This document shows positions 14,956 through 28,603 of a DNA stretch of 64,000 nt, piece after piece. Within the stretch, counting starts at the first letter, position 1; the number at the start of each line of letters is the position of its first letter. The stretch is from Amoebidium appalachense (Eukaryota > Ichthyosporea), in contig CAVNZM010000011.1 of NCBI GenBank assembly GCA_963693365.1, forward strand, positions 3,348,001-3,412,000, in the 5' to 3' direction. A program made the position numbers and the translations under genes. Below the pieces are notes generated by a model. That model was not told where the DNA came from and made no database searches. It saw nothing but the letters and a program-made list of their open reading frames with translations.

Positions 14956-17034
14956 AAAAAAAGAAGAAGAAGAAGAAGATGAAGAAGAAGAAGAATAAAG
15001 AAGAATGGCAAAAGGAATAAAAAATAAAAGAGAAACATGTCGCATCTGCCCTCTCCAGAACCCCAACTCCATATCTATGAATAGGCCTTCTAATATCAAC
15101 ATGATAGCAAATTCCTCCCCCGATGCCCGACCAATGCCTATACTTACCAGTGCCCACTTCCATCAGATGTTGACGAGTGCACCTCGGGCCTCTCCAACTG
15201 CCACGGCCAGGCCGCATGCGCAAACACACCGGGTAGCTTCACGTGCGCATGCCGCCTTCCATATATAGGCAATGGAATCACGTGCACCGACCCCACCACC
15301 CCCACGGGTGTGTCTATTTTTGGAACGGTGTATGCCGATGTTAATGCAAATGGCCTGAGGGAGACCACTGAGAGTTCCCTGCCTGACGTGGTGGTTGCAC
15401 TCGTAGGCCCCGAAGGGAAGGTATGTGTCCAAATCCCCCCCCCCCCCCCCCCCCCCTTCACCCGAATTCCAATCCCTCCTGCCTCAACACACGCACACAG
15501 ATACACGAACACACGAACCTCCTCCCCCCTGCTCTCCCTGCCGTCCCCCGCCCTGGCCACCCCCCCCCCCCCCCCTCTCCCCCCCCAACAAAAACACATA
15601 CCAAACCACAAACCCCCCCCCCCCCCCCCCCCAATAACACATACACATACGCGCGCACACAAACACATCGCCATCACCTATACCTGTTCAGCCTCTAACC
15701 TCCTCCCCCCCCCCCCCCCCCACCCAGGTTCTTGCCGAGGTACGCACAGATGCAACTGGCCGCTACGAGTTCCGCAACGTCCCCCCTAGCCCCGGTCCCC
15801 AGTCCCCCTATACCCTCCGCCTCATCCCGACTTCGTTCCCCCCGAATTTCACCCGCCCCACCTCTCCTCCCAATGCCGTTGGAACTTTCACAATTGCCCC
15901 GGGAACCACAACTGTACCCACTATGGATTTCGGCCTGGCAGATACGGACGAGTGCGCAATCGGATCGCACAAGTGCAGCCCGATCGGTGGAATTTGCGCA
16001 AATAATGTTGGCAGCTACACCTGCAGGTGCGAGTACGGGTACAAGGGAGATGGGGCAAAGTGCGGCTTTGTGGACGCATGCCTAAATTTCACCACACTGC
16101 AGAATTGTGATCGCAACTCCCAGTGCACCAATCAGAACGGGGTGTTTGGCTGTGTCTGCAATGCCGGCTTTGTCCCTGGTTCGGACAAATACACGTGTGT
16201 GCCTGCCGTAATCCCCCCTCGGCCCAATGGTTGCCCCCCAGCCGACCGTAATCGCCCCCCAGCCGACCGTAATCGCCCCCCAGTCGACCGTAATCGCATC
16301 CCAGCCGACCGTAATCCCCCCCCAGCCGACCGTAATCGCATCGCAGCCGACCGTAATCCCCCCCCCAGCCGACCGTAATCGCACCCGGCCCAATAGTTGC
16401 TCCCCAGCCGACCGTAATTGCACCACTTGTCGCCCCCCAGCCGACCGTGATTGCCCAGCCGACCGTGATCGCCCCCCAGCCGACCGTAATTGCCCCCCAG
16501 CCAACCGTAATTGCCCCCCAGCCAACCGTAATTGCCCCCCAGCCGACCGTAATTACCCCCGGGCCTGATGTGGCCCCTCAGCCTGCCCCAGCACCCAGCC
16601 GGACCTGCAACATGCTCGATAGCCCTGATGGTGGCCGTGTGGGCTCTATCCGTGTGACCACCGTCCCAGACACTAAGACCGTACGTGTGGCATGGAGTGT
16701 TAACCCCGCTACACTCACAAATGTATACGTGGTCGTGGCGTGCTCTCCATCTTCCATCCCTAAAAAGGGTCGCCTTGTGGATTATGAAGCGTTTAACCGG
16801 CCTAGTGTGAGGTTTGTTGGTATGGTTGCAAGTGCAAACGGTAGCACGGCAACAATAGAAGTGGATGCGTCGGTGTTAAAGTGTTCGAGTGCCGTGGTTG
16901 TTGCTCGCGGTTCATTGGCTGATGGCACGAACACGTGGTTGTGTGGCACGTGCATCAGTGCTAGACCTTACTGTAGGAATAGGTTCAACACGAGAACCAC
17001 GGACTACTATGCTAGAGTATCACTGGATTACTAG
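10419..17034 (+). CDS. Secreted modular protein: PA14, Calx-beta-like, VWD, EGF, SdrD-like domains
   Basis: Exons: 10419-10768, 10936-10984, 11379-11792, 12161-12823, 13223-13810, 14113-14395, 14729-14839, 15167-15420, 15728-17034; about 1,338 residues. ATG 10419 has a strong context (GCCACCATGG) and starts a signal peptide ([13 protein letters not shown], cleavage near TFAQ). Order: PA14 (GLLGSYYPL; then [14 protein letters not shown]), Calx-beta-like segment ([10 protein letters not shown]), VWD ([10 protein letters not shown] to GLCGDWNG), proline-rich linker, Cys-rich and EGF modules, calcium-binding EGF (DVDECTSG), SdrD B-like repeat ([11 protein letters not shown]), second DECAIG EGF, heptad PQPTVIA repeat, and a C-terminal Cys-containing domain. 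No membrane anchor is visible. The exon 2 to exon 3 phase does not match, so an exon may be missing or exon 2 wrong. Both linkers contain two +1 frame breaks in C-runs. An adhesive or extracellular-matrix role is inferred. Confidence 0.82.
13440..13735 (+). repeat. proline-rich linker with two +1 frame breaks
   Basis: It encodes a PTPAPTP-type linker between VWD and the Cys-rich module. The frame that enters (GLCGDWNG) differs from the central PTPAPTPSP frame, which differs again from the exit frame ([11 protein letters not shown]). No AG acceptor exists inside the linker that could explain the shifts. Each shift equals one extra base, most simply a C in a C-run. Confidence 0.75.
16224..16560 (+). 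repeat. tandem 21-base repeat encoding PQPTVIA heptads, with two +1 frame breaks
   Basis: About 14 degenerate units of 21 bases (CCCCAGCCGACCGTAATCGC) encode PQPTVIA. The frame shifts by +1 near 16211-16216 (six C where five would keep frame) and again near 16358-16366 (nine C where the equivalent unit has eight). The frame then stays open to TAG 17032. Confidence 0.85.
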
Positions 17035-17136
17035 GCTAGTAACACTACCTGGGGTCGTCCTGTTGTCCTGTTTGGCACCGTGTGGATATATAGTGGAAAT
17101 GTTGGTTCGTTCGTAATATTTTTTTTTCTTTTAAAT

Positions 17137-17357
17137 TTGACTGGATTTATTCGACGGAAAGATATGCAAGTATGCACGGCATACTGAGAAGACAATAAAA
17201 ACTTTTTTTTTTTTTTTTTTCTTTTGACTGGATTTATTCGACGGAAAGATATGCAAGTATGCACGGCATACTGAGAAGACAATAAAAACTTCACGAGTTA
17301 TCCAGTAACAAGTGCATACAATAAAAACTTCACGAGTTATCCAGTAACAAGTGCATA
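17137..17357. repeat. tandem duplications carrying AATAAA signals
   Basis: A 68-base unit (TTGACTGGATTTATTCGACG start) occurs at 17137-17204 and 17224-17291. It overlaps a 39-base unit (CAATAAAAACTTCACGAG start) at 17280-17318 and 17319-17357. Each unit contains AATAAA, so the 3' end of the upstream gene has at least three potential polyadenylation signals (about 17195, 17281, 17320). Confidence 0.9.
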
Positions 17358-17566
17358 CTGAGATACCTGAACACTGTGTGAAAATCATATAAATACTCAA
17401 TGTGACGACCAACAGAATTCAACAAAAAGTCTAAAGTGTTCACATTGCCAGCTAGTGTAGCAGACACCCGTAGGGAAAGAGGTAAAACGCGACATAAAAA
17501 CTCACACCTATGCTCTTGTCATAACTAGATATAGAATCTAGTTGTTGATAAAATATCAAAGTGTAT

Positions 17567-17690
17567 CCGCTTGTAATTTCTGTCGTACCCAGCCTGTAAT
17601 TTCTGTCGTAACAGATATCCGCTTGTAATTTCTGTCGCAACAGATATCCGCTTGTAATTTCTGTAGTACCCCGCTTGTAATTTCTGTCGT
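17567..17690. repeat. short tandem repeat (GCTTGTAATTTCTGTCGTA)
   Basis: Five imperfect copies of a TGTAATTTCTGTCGTA core are spaced 21-34 bases apart, several with an ACAGATATCC spacer. No coding potential. Confidence 0.85.
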
Positions 17691-17699
17691 ATCTAGCTA

Positions 17700-19303
<1,604 letters not shown>

Positions 19304-19469
19304 TCAACCAATTGTTTCCACGGTGCCGCTCTTTGTGAGTGCATCGTAGAAGAAGAAGTTGTTGTGTGGTTTGTCTTTTGCTGACACTGCCTGTGAATAC
19401 AGAAAATCATTTCAGCATTGGCAAGAAACAAATGAAGACAGGAGAGAGATGGCGGAATGGATATCGAGG

Positions 19470-19515
<46 letters not shown>

Positions 19516-20051
19516 CGCGCGCGCGTTTGTGTGGGCGCTCATGCGAGTGCAGGTGTGTGAGTGCGCGTGTGCGTGTGTTGGTGTTCGTGGTGGTGGTGGT
19601 GGGTAGTTAAGAAACAAGAGCAATGTGGGATAATGTGGTCCCAAGGAACATTAGATATGGGTCAATGGAATGTATTGTGCAACAAAGTGGTGGGTCTTTG
19701 CACTATTGAGTGCGTATGTGGAGAGTGCAGGTGGGCGAGGAGGACAAGGGGGGGGGGGGGGGGGGGGGGGGGGGGAATGTCGGGAAGGCAGGTTAACCAC
19801 AGATCCCAGGGTATATCTCGTACAGCCCCTATCCCCTATCTCATACATGGTTTATCTCGTATGTGGTGTAGATATCTCATGCAAGGAATACATCTCGCAC
19901 ACGGTATATCTCGTACCTTGAGTATCTCCTGGCCCAGGATCCCCCCGACAACGGCAGCCACCGGACTGAAGCCCACACAGGCACCCTGGGCAAGTTGCCT
20001 GTGTGTGTGTGTGTGTGTGTACGTGCGTGTATGCGTGTGTGCGTGTGTGCA

Positions 20052-20100
<49 letters not shown>

Positions 20101-20345
20101 GTGTGTGTGTGTGTGTGTGCGTGCGGATGTGTTTCATTTCTTTGGAAGAACATAGGATGAGAGGAGGGCGTTGGTTTGTTTTGCACAAACTGCATCGTCG
20201 AATAACGAGAGCATGGTGCAGGGGAGAAGAATAACAAACACATGTAACACACGCAGAGCTTACCCTCCACAACCTGGAAAGCGCGAAAGGCCAAGGAAAA
20301 ACGAGATAGAAGGGGGAAGGGGGAGAGGGAAGGAGGAAGCCGCCG

Positions 20346-20381
<36 letters not shown>

Positions 20382-21622
20382 GAGAGAGAGAGAGCGCGAG
20401 AGGGGGAGGAAGGGAGGGCGGAAGGGAGGTAGGAAGGCAAGGAGGGAGGGAGAGAGGGAGGGAGAGAGGGAGGGGGTGGGACGGGTGGGGTTGGGGTTTG
20501 GGGGGGGAGGGGGGGGGGAGAGGGGAGGAGGGAGGGATTGAGATAGACGGGGAAAAAAAGAGACGAACTTCTGTGGGCAGAGAAGGGAGGGGAAGGGGGG
20601 GGGGAGAAGATATGATAGATGAATGTAAACGGGTGGGGTTGTTGTTGGGAACAAGAGCGATAGGTGCTGTGAGAGGACGAGTGGAGGGCAGGGAAAAGGG
20701 GGGAGGGAAGGGGGGGAGATGGGCGAGTAGAATGCAGTACAGGTTACATAGTGCAGAGACACCACAAAGGGCGGAGGATACAATCTGCACATGTGTGTGT
20801 GTACGCGCGCACACGTGTGTGTGTGTGTGCGTGTGTGCGAGAGTGCATGTGTGTAGACGGTTGGTAATGGGGTGTGTAATTGAAAGCTCAAGATTAAAAT
20901 CACAGGCCCCGACACGACACAGCCACACCACTACACGCATTCATACATGGTGACCAATGGGATTGCACCCATACAGGGACCATTAAGAACACCCCCACAC
21001 GGGTACCAACACATTGGGAACTCAAATAAATACATCCAAATGAGGAACAATAGGACGACACTCACATGCTGACCAATAGAATCACACACATGCGAGCCGA
21101 CAGGGGGACACACGGGGTCACAAATAATAACACACCCACAAGGGTACCACCACGTGGGAACTAAATGGTTCACACCCACACAATGACCAACAGGGACACA
21201 CCACCCGCATATCAACCAATAGGAACACACCCAGATATCAACCAATAGGAACACACCCACATATCAACCAATAGGAACACACCCACATATCAACCTTTAG
21301 GAACACACCCACATATCAACCAATAGGAACACACCCGCATATCAGCCAATAGGAACACACCCACATATCAACCAATAGGAAAACACACACCTCATGCTCT
21401 CCTCAGGGGCCAATGTAGCAGCCAACCCACTCTCCGTGAGCACACACCCCGTGTCCCTCACCGCACTCTCTATGTCCTCCTTATTGCCGTAGTGCGGTAG
21501 CCGTCCCTCCCTAGCCTGAAACCTCTGCAGACCTGTATTGGTCATACAGTGTGAGCATTGTTTAAAGGTGGGATTCAGAATTGTGTGTGAGAAAGCAGTG
21601 TGTGTGTGTGTGCGCACGCGCG

Positions 21623-21653
<31 letters not shown>

Positions 21654-22198
21654 TGTAGGTGTGTGTGCACGGGTGTATGTGCGTGTGTGTGTGGAGATGG
21701 GGTTGGGGGGCGGCGGGGGGAAGGGCGGGCGGCGGGTTGGGGGGAGGGGGGGGGGGGAAGGGTGGAGAGTGGGGTGGGGAAGGGTGGAGGGGCAATGTGT
21801 GTGTGTGTGTGTGTGGGTGTGGGTGGGTGGAGATTGGTTCCCGGGGGGGGGGGGGGGGGGGGGGGGGAGGGAGGGGGAAGGAGGGGGGGAGGAGGAATGA
21901 AGGGGGAGGAGTGATGTGTGATGTGTGTGTGTGTATAAGTGCCAATACAGGCGAGACAGAGTTATGTGCCATTCATGGCGGTCAGTAGGTAAGATGTCCG
22001 ATTATGCGGGCACAAACAACACCGGCACATGGTTTCCTTCCCCACTCTACTAAAAGTCTGTCGGCGGAAAGAACATGCAGAGCTGAACCAGCGGCAGGTG
22101 GTGGTGGTGGTGCATTTGCGTGATGGTGCGTTTGTGTGATGGTGTGTGTGTGTGTGTGTGTATGTGTGTGTGTGTGTGGGTGTGTGTGTGTGTATGTG

Positions 22199-22230
<32 letters not shown>

Positions 22231-22259
22231 TGTGCGCGCACGCGCGAGCGCGCGCCGAG

Positions 22260-22292
<33 letters not shown>

Positions 22293-23120
22293 ATTTGAAT
22301 GCGTCAAAAAGTACGAAGTACACAAGAACAAACGGATAACACGATGCAGAATGCAAGCCATACATAAAGAGTATGCATAATAAGCAGAGCCCATCCTCAG
22401 GGGGGGCCCACGTCATCCACAGTACCCGAGTTTCGACCTATTCCCCTCGTTAACGAAACCCAACTCAGATACTGTTTCACTGGGAGGACGGAAGGTGGAG
22501 GGGGCGAGGGGAAATACCCTGAATGCCAAAGCTAAGCCATGACGTCATACGCAGTGCACGGGGTGTGACCTTTGACCAATCAAAAGACATGGCCTGGTCC
22601 CAGCTTACGTAAGTAGATGTGGCCTGCGTCACCTTGGTTGCCTCCCCCTCAGCCCCCTCTTGCTCTCTGCCACCCACCAATCAAACCATCAATTTAGATT
22701 ACACGTATTAACAAAGGGTTGAGTTAATACGTGTAAACTAATGCAGCATTCAAATGAATATGTCGGCAACTAAAACGATTTGTGTGAGGTATTACTGTTA
22801 TTCATGTCATTCCTTTCTAGATTCGAGCCCCTAAGGTAGCTTGGCGAGGTTAGAAATGCAAGTGTTTGAAGATTGCTAACCATTGGAGTCTCTACATCGA
22901 CAGATGTGTTAAGAAGGATTTGCATATGAAGGCTTCCTTGTTCGCTGACAGCCCATAGGCCGGCCATGCTATTTCCTCTCGTCACTTTTAAAAGGAGAGA
23001 TGGATGGTCGTGGTGGTGGTTGTGGTGGTGTGTATGTGTGTGTGTGTGTGCGCACGGGTGTGTGCATGCACATGCAGGCAAAGGCATAGGGTGGGTGGGT
23101 GGGTGGGTAGGTGTGTGTGT

Positions 23121-23187
<67 letters not shown>

Positions 23188-23328
23188 CTGGGGGGACGAT
23201 ATTACTTACACAACATAGTTGTGCTCACCTAGGTCCGCAAAGATGTAACCGAAGTAGCCAAAGTTGTCTCCACAGAAGAACTTGACACCGTGTGCCCGGC
23301 AGATGCTGTCTACACGGCTCTGTACACA

Positions 23329-23411
<83 letters not shown>

Positions 23412-23662
23412 CGTGCCTTGTATGCGCCGCGTGTGTAGGTATTTGTGTGTGTGCGTGCGCACGGTTGAGGGAGAGAGGGAGAGGGAGGGGGGAGAGAGAG
23501 GGGGGGGGGGGGGGGGGGGGGGGAGAGAGAGAGAGAGAGATAGAGGGAGAGAGAGTGTGTATGTGTGTGCGCACGTGTGTGTGCGCGCGCAAGTGTGTCT
23601 ATGTGTGCGTGTGTATGTGTCCTCGTGTGTGCGGGCACACATGTGTGCGTGCATGTGTGTGT

Positions 23663-23693
<31 letters not shown>

Positions 23694-26600
23694 GGGGGTG
23701 ATGTATGCGTTAGAGGGTTGGAAATATGGAGGAGACAACAACGAGCATCAATAAAACGTCACGGGAGTGCCAAAGTGTGTGCGGGTGGCGAAGCGTGGTG
23801 TCGGTACGCAGTTGGAGGTGTAGGTGTTGGTGATTGGTGTAGGTGGGAAAGGGGGGGGGGGGGGGGGGGGGGGGTTGGGAACGTTAGAATGTGTCATAGA
23901 GCACGAAGCACACGACGGCTTGGGTGGTATAAGTGGGCCATATGTATGAATGGGCGTGGGCACACACACACACACACACACACCTGCATATTCGTATTCA
24001 CTGACACTTGATTCATTTGGCTCTAGCATCAGATATTTGCCATTCATAACCTTAGTGCTTGACTGGGACAGAAGGTGCATTCCAGAGATCGACCGGCCAA
24101 ACAATCTCAACCCGAAATTCAACATCGTAAACAGGGGAGCGGGGGGGAGAGGGAGGCAGGGGGGGTTGGAGATCTTGCTTATGTGCACGGATGTGGGTTC
24201 AAAGTTGGACACGTTCATTCATGTGTGTGTCTGGCTGTGTTTTTATAACCAAGCCTCTACGTATCATACATTCTCCCTACTTGTGTGCAAAGACATAAAA
24301 CATTTAGTAAAGGCATGACAGAGTCGTAAAAAGAGTTCAAGTGTGTGTGTTTGTGTGCATGTATATGTGCGCCACAGCAGGGGAGGGCGGGGAGATGTGT
24401 TACAGAGTACGATGTACACAAATTCACAACAGACAATAAATTCAGTTTCAAAAAAAAAAAAAGGGGGGGGCACACACCAAAAGTCTGGTAACAGGGAGGG
24501 GGGACTGGTGTGTGTGTGCGTGTGTGTGTGTGTATGTTTGGGGGGGGGGGGGGGGGGGGGGGGGGAGGGGGGGGAGGGAGGGAACGGATAGCACATACGA
24601 TGACTTCAGGGGGACATGAAGTGAGACACACGGCGGTGAACTGTTTGAAGAATGCATCGTCCTTAGCTGCTATGTTGCCTGTGTCCGTAACTATGGACAC
24701 ACGGGGGTTGAGCTGCTGCATGCGCTCACGTGACGCCTCGGCCCTCTAATTGGTTCATGCGTCAGTGGTGGGGCTTTTGATTGGTTCAGGTGATGGCTGG
24801 TTTGGGTGCAAGCTTTGTCATAGTAATGCATGTGGATGTCTTGTCTCCCCCTCCCCCCCCCCCCCCCCTCCCTCCCCTCCCCCCCTCCCTCCCTTCCACC
24901 CACCTCCCTCCCTTTTTCACGGGGGCATACTAAGCTCTGTAGCTGGATGACGAACTCGCGTTCAGAAAAAGTCAAAGGGAGAGGGCATGGTACACAGGCA
25001 GAGATATGGGTTTGGGTATATGGGTGGGTGCAAGGGTTTAGCCAGGGTGCATCTATCTGGGTGCGGATGTGGTGGTGGTGGTGGTGGTGGTGGGGGGGGG
25101 ACACTTTTCTGTTTTTTTTGTGTGCATTTGTGTGTGCGTGTATGTGGGTGTGGGTGGGTGGGTGGGTGGGAGGGAGGTAGGGGAGGAGAGGAGGGATAAG
25201 AGTAAGCATCCCCCCCTCCCCCAACCCTCGGGGGGGGGGGGGGGGGGGGTCACCTTTCTTTTTTTTTTTTCCTTTTCGTGTGTGTTAATATTTGAAGGCG
25301 GGGAAGGGGGGGGGGGACAGGGAGGGGGGGGGGGGGAGGGGGATCACAATACAAGCCATGGTTGTGGGAAGGGAGTGAAGGTGGCACTGGAAAACATGGA
25401 GGGAGGGGAAGGGGGGGAAGGGGGGGCAGGGAGAAAGGAATGGGGTTGGGAGGGTTCGGCACGCACATTTCTGCCCAAATCGTCCTGTCCGTAGAAGAAG
25501 TTTCCACACAGGTCATCCTCAGAAACTGCCTCGTGGTCCAGCAGCGTCACGGCACCCAGTCCAGCAAGCACTATGTTCTTGCACACCTCGGCTGCTAGTG
25601 TGCGCAGACCCGCTACTAGGACCTTGGATGTGCGCATGCTGTGTGTGTGTGTGTAGAAGGGGGTTAATGGGGTGGGGGGTTGGAGAAAGGGGGAGGGTGG
25701 AGGGAGGGGTGGGCTGGGGGGGGGGGGGGGGGTGAGTGAGGTCGGGGGGTGGAATTAAGGGGCAAGTGAGGATGAAGGGGGATGTGTAGGTGACGGGGTG
25801 TGTGCATTTGTTTAAGTGAAGCTGGATGAGTAACGTGGGCGGATGAAGATGCGAAGACAAAAGGAACACAACACGACGTGGGGTATAGAGTGGATGATAT
25901 AATGTTGTCGATTATATGTAGTTCCCAACCTCAGAAACCTCTGCCCTTCACTATCCGGGAGGAGAGTTGGGGGGGGGGGGGGGGGGGGGGGGTTTGAATG
26001 CGTCAAAAAGTACGAAGTACACAAGAACAAACGGATAACACGATGCAGAATGCAAGCCATACATAAAGAGTATGCATAATAAGCAGAGCCCATCCTCAGG
26101 GGGGCCCACGTCATCCACAGTACCCGAGTTTCGACCTATTCCCCTCGTTAACGAAACCCAACTCAGATACTGTTTCACTTGAACATGAGTAGGTCACCCG
26201 TCTTGATCAGAGACGAGCAGGGTTGCTTATGCAGGCAAGGGCAGTGGGAAAGGCCGGGGGTTAAAGTTGCAGCAGTAAGCAGAAGCAAGAGGGGGGGGGG
26301 GGGGGGGTATATGGCTGACGTGACCACTTCTTCACATAGTGCCTGCCAAGCCCATTCACATGCAAACCAAGAGTACAGGGGAGAGTGAAACACAAAGGGG
26401 AGAAGAGAGGGAGGAGTAAAGACGAGGGGAAAATAGGGATTCTGTTCGCGTGTTCTCTGTTTATAAAATTGGGATGGGGGGAGGGAAGGGGGCAGGTTGG
26501 GGGGGGGGGGGGAGGGGGGGGAGGGGAAAGGGGGCGGAGCGAGGGGGGGAAGAGGGGAGAGGGTGCGAAAAGTGGTTTTAATACTGAGGGTGGCTAAAGC

Positions 26601-27038
26601 GCCTGTTACACAAGGTTGGTTCAGGCACTTGCACTTGGCAGGCGTGTATTAGATAGGCCTGCTGTGTGGGTGGATAAACGGACAGACGCAGAAAAATTTG
26701 CATGCTGGGTGGGTGAGCCATGAAAGCTCAGGGGATTGTGGGTGCAAAAAAGGAAAAGGGGAGAAAGGGGGAGAAGAGGACGGGAGCAGTGAAGGGGGGG
26801 GGGGGGGGGTTTGAGGAGGAGGAGAGATGCAGAAATTGGCGTGCTGGGTGGGTGAGCCTCTAAAGCTTAGGGGAATGTGGGTGCATGGAAAAGATGAGAG
26901 TGGGTAAGAAGGGGAAGGGAGGAAATTGAAGGCGCGGGATTTGGAGGGGAGAGAGAGGGGGGGGGGAAGGGGGACGTTGGAGAAGGAGGAGAGGGGGAGG
27001 GGGAGGGGGGGGGGGGGAGGGAGGGAGGGAGTTTTTTT

Positions 27039-27069
<31 letters not shown>

Positions 27070-27196
27070 GGGGATAAGGGATTGGATACCGTTGCTGTGC
27101 GCCTATGCCCCACAGTCGTATTTGGCGGTCATATTGTGCTGCCTCCTCCGCGTCTATCTCTGAGGCAGCGGTAACGGGAAGGTCGTCTTGTGTCAT
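19304..27196 (-). CDS. SAE1: SUMO-activating enzyme subunit 1 (AOS1)
   Basis: Nine exons on the minus strand: 27196-27090, 25638-25467, 24745-24599, 23319-23210, 22666-22518, 21532-21391, 20273-20264, 19985-19917, 19390-19304. All phases agree and total 330 residues plus stop (human SAE1 has 346). The N-terminus holds YDRQIRLWG, then a ThiF/Rossmann core ([31 protein letters not shown]), [20 protein letters not shown], a variable insert with [26 protein letters not shown] and the C-terminal [17 protein letters not shown]1 pairs with UBA2 to adenylate SUMO; it has no catalytic cysteine domain, consistent here. Exon 7 is a 10-nt microexon. Three introns carry sense copies of the dispersed element, one abuts a 26-base minisatellite, and exon 2 has a (CA)n acceptor. 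Confidence 0.95.
20264..20273 (-). other. SAE1: 10-nt microexon of SAE1
   Basis: On the minus strand the site is CGCTTTCCAG | 10 bases | GTAAGC. It takes phase 2 from exon 6 (ends ATG AG) to phase 0 for exon 8 (GGT GCC TGT) and adds RLWR before [15 protein letters not shown]. Without it the two flanking exons are out of frame. Confidence 0.75.
21209..21390. repeat. 26-base minisatellite next to SAE1 exon 6
   Basis: About seven units of ATATCAACCAATAGGAACAC plus ACCCAC end exactly at the exon 6 donor (21391). In the sense strand each unit starts with GTGTGTTCC, so the donor GTGTGT is the beginning of a repeat unit. Related, more diverged units extend to about 20950. Confidence 0.85.
22294..22481 (-). 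repeat. dispersed intronic element, copy A (SAE1 intron 5)
   Basis: A 188-base unit is identical to 25993-26179 except for one G in a G-run. In the sense of SAE1 it starts AGTGAAACAGTATCTGAG, about 36 bases after the exon 5 donor. It ends GACGCATTCAAA, then three bases (TAC) and a run of about 31 C (G on the plus strand). Confidence 0.95.
23873..23935 (-). repeat. dispersed intronic element, degenerate copy (SAE1 intron 3)
   Basis: After a G-run, the plus strand reads GAACGTTAGAATGTGTCATA then GAGCACGAAGCACACGACGG, aligning to the 3' part of the element (GAATGCGTCAAAAAGTACGA). A second weak match with the same orientation is at about 24393-24430. Both are sense to SAE1. Confidence 0.4.
25993..26179 (-). 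repeat. dispersed intronic element, copy B (SAE1 intron 1)
   Basis: It matches copy A over its whole length, again sense to SAE1 and again ending in a poly-C tail (about 22 G on the plus strand at 25971-25992). Near-identity in two introns of one gene points to recent spread or gene conversion. Confidence 0.95.
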
Positions 27197-28453
27197 GTTT
27201 GAAGAGTGCTGAAAAGGAACACAGAAAGAATGGTTATTTTTTGTGCTTGGCTTGCACCGTCTTTTTTCGTTTCCGCTGTCATAAACTATCGATATCACCC
27301 TAACACGTACTGACGTGTTGCCGCACGTGCGACGTTTTAACATCTACTCAGGCGTCCCTTTTAAGTAAAAAAAAAAAAAAAAAAAAAAAAGAAAGGAGAC
27401 ACCGCCTCAGTAGGTGGTAGGATATCACCCCTGTTTTGTTTTACTCACTAAAACTCAAATTCCGGCCACGTCCGACCGTGCCGAGCAGGGTTCGAAGTTA
27501 CGAAAAAATTGGAATTTCCGATATTTGAAAACACAGTTCCCAAAATCGTCGTGGCCGAATCGCCCGAGAGCCCCCCCCCCCCCCCCCCGGGGGAAGCTTC
27601 TCATGACTTCGCAGGTCTCATAATACACGGGGCATACACCACCCACACAAGCTGCACACGTACGTACGTGTCTCCCTGTCTTGTAGAATGTTCAACGGCA
27701 GACCCTGACTACAGCGCCAGCCTAGCACATGTACATGTTGTCACACCATGCACATTTATGCACACACGTTCAAGTTGGAGACCAATCCAAGTCACCGGCC
27801 ACGGTTCGGGTCAGCGTCCTGGGCTGCTGGGCATGGGGTCTTCCCTTTCAAGTCTTTATGTTTGTATATGTGTCCCGGGTCGCTCCCGGCTGGTGTTGTT
27901 AAAGTGAGCTGTGCTCACTTCCCCACTAGCGTTGCTGCGGCTAGAACCGTGGGATAAGGCGTAACTCAAAATAGTGCCAGTTGGGGTCAATTATCCTGAC
28001 GGTGTTTCTACAAAGATGGCCGTGAATCCTGACTTATGAGTGTGCTATAAAGTATTGTAGGCGGAAGACGGTAAGCTCCCCTAGGCAGTGCCTCGCCATG
28101 GAGTGAAACGGGATAAAATAAAAAATAAAATAAAAAAGATAATTCTTTTAACGGTACTTCGATACGGTTCCATGTGCACATGGAGTATTTGTCTATTACT
28201 GCAAAGGCGTGATATCTTGTATCACGATATTGATGGCGGCACCGGCAGATCTAGACATTTTTTGGGGTTGGGGCAAGATCATGTATACTCTGCATGGCCA
28301 GAGCCTGGTCTAGCCAAGGTTGACATCAGGGATGGGAAATGCGGTGGGGGTTTACGCTGTTTACTCGAGGCAAAGAGAACCAGTCTCAGGTATGGGGGGG
28401 GGGGGGTTTGCTCGGAATATCCCCTCAGCGGTATATCATGATCACGTACATAG

Positions 28454-28603
28454 ATGTCGGGTGGTGACTATATATCAGGGTTTACTTTCTCTACGAGACA
28501 CCATAAAGACTACAAGAAGAAATCAATTAGTTGGGGTTCGATTGAAACGAACGACACCGTTGCTTTCCGTGTGGATCCTGCTACCAACACACTCACCATT
28601 TAA
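28454..28603 (+). CDS. short open frame of unknown nature, possible gene remnant
   Basis: A 49-residue frame begins with ATG 28454 and ends with TAA 28601. It has normal amino-acid composition (includes SWGSIETNDTVAFRVDPATN), unlike the microsatellite-derived frames. The NDTVAFRVDPATNTLTI part resembles a strand-turn-strand seen in SPRY-like folds, but this is only an impression. It could be a leftover exon. Confidence 0.22.
   Translation: MSGGDYISGFTFSTRHHKDYKKKSISWGSIETNDTVAFRVDPATNTLTI

Noticed and set aside
21209-21390. Possible CRISPR array (regular 26-base repeats)
   Set aside because: The units are contiguous without unique spacers and lie in an intron of a eukaryotic gene; it is a minisatellite.
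23223-23228. Alternative SAE1 exon 4 donor GTGAGC
   Set aside because: It would remove the conserved GEHNYVV and break phase with exon 5. The donor GTAAGT at 23209-23204 keeps both.
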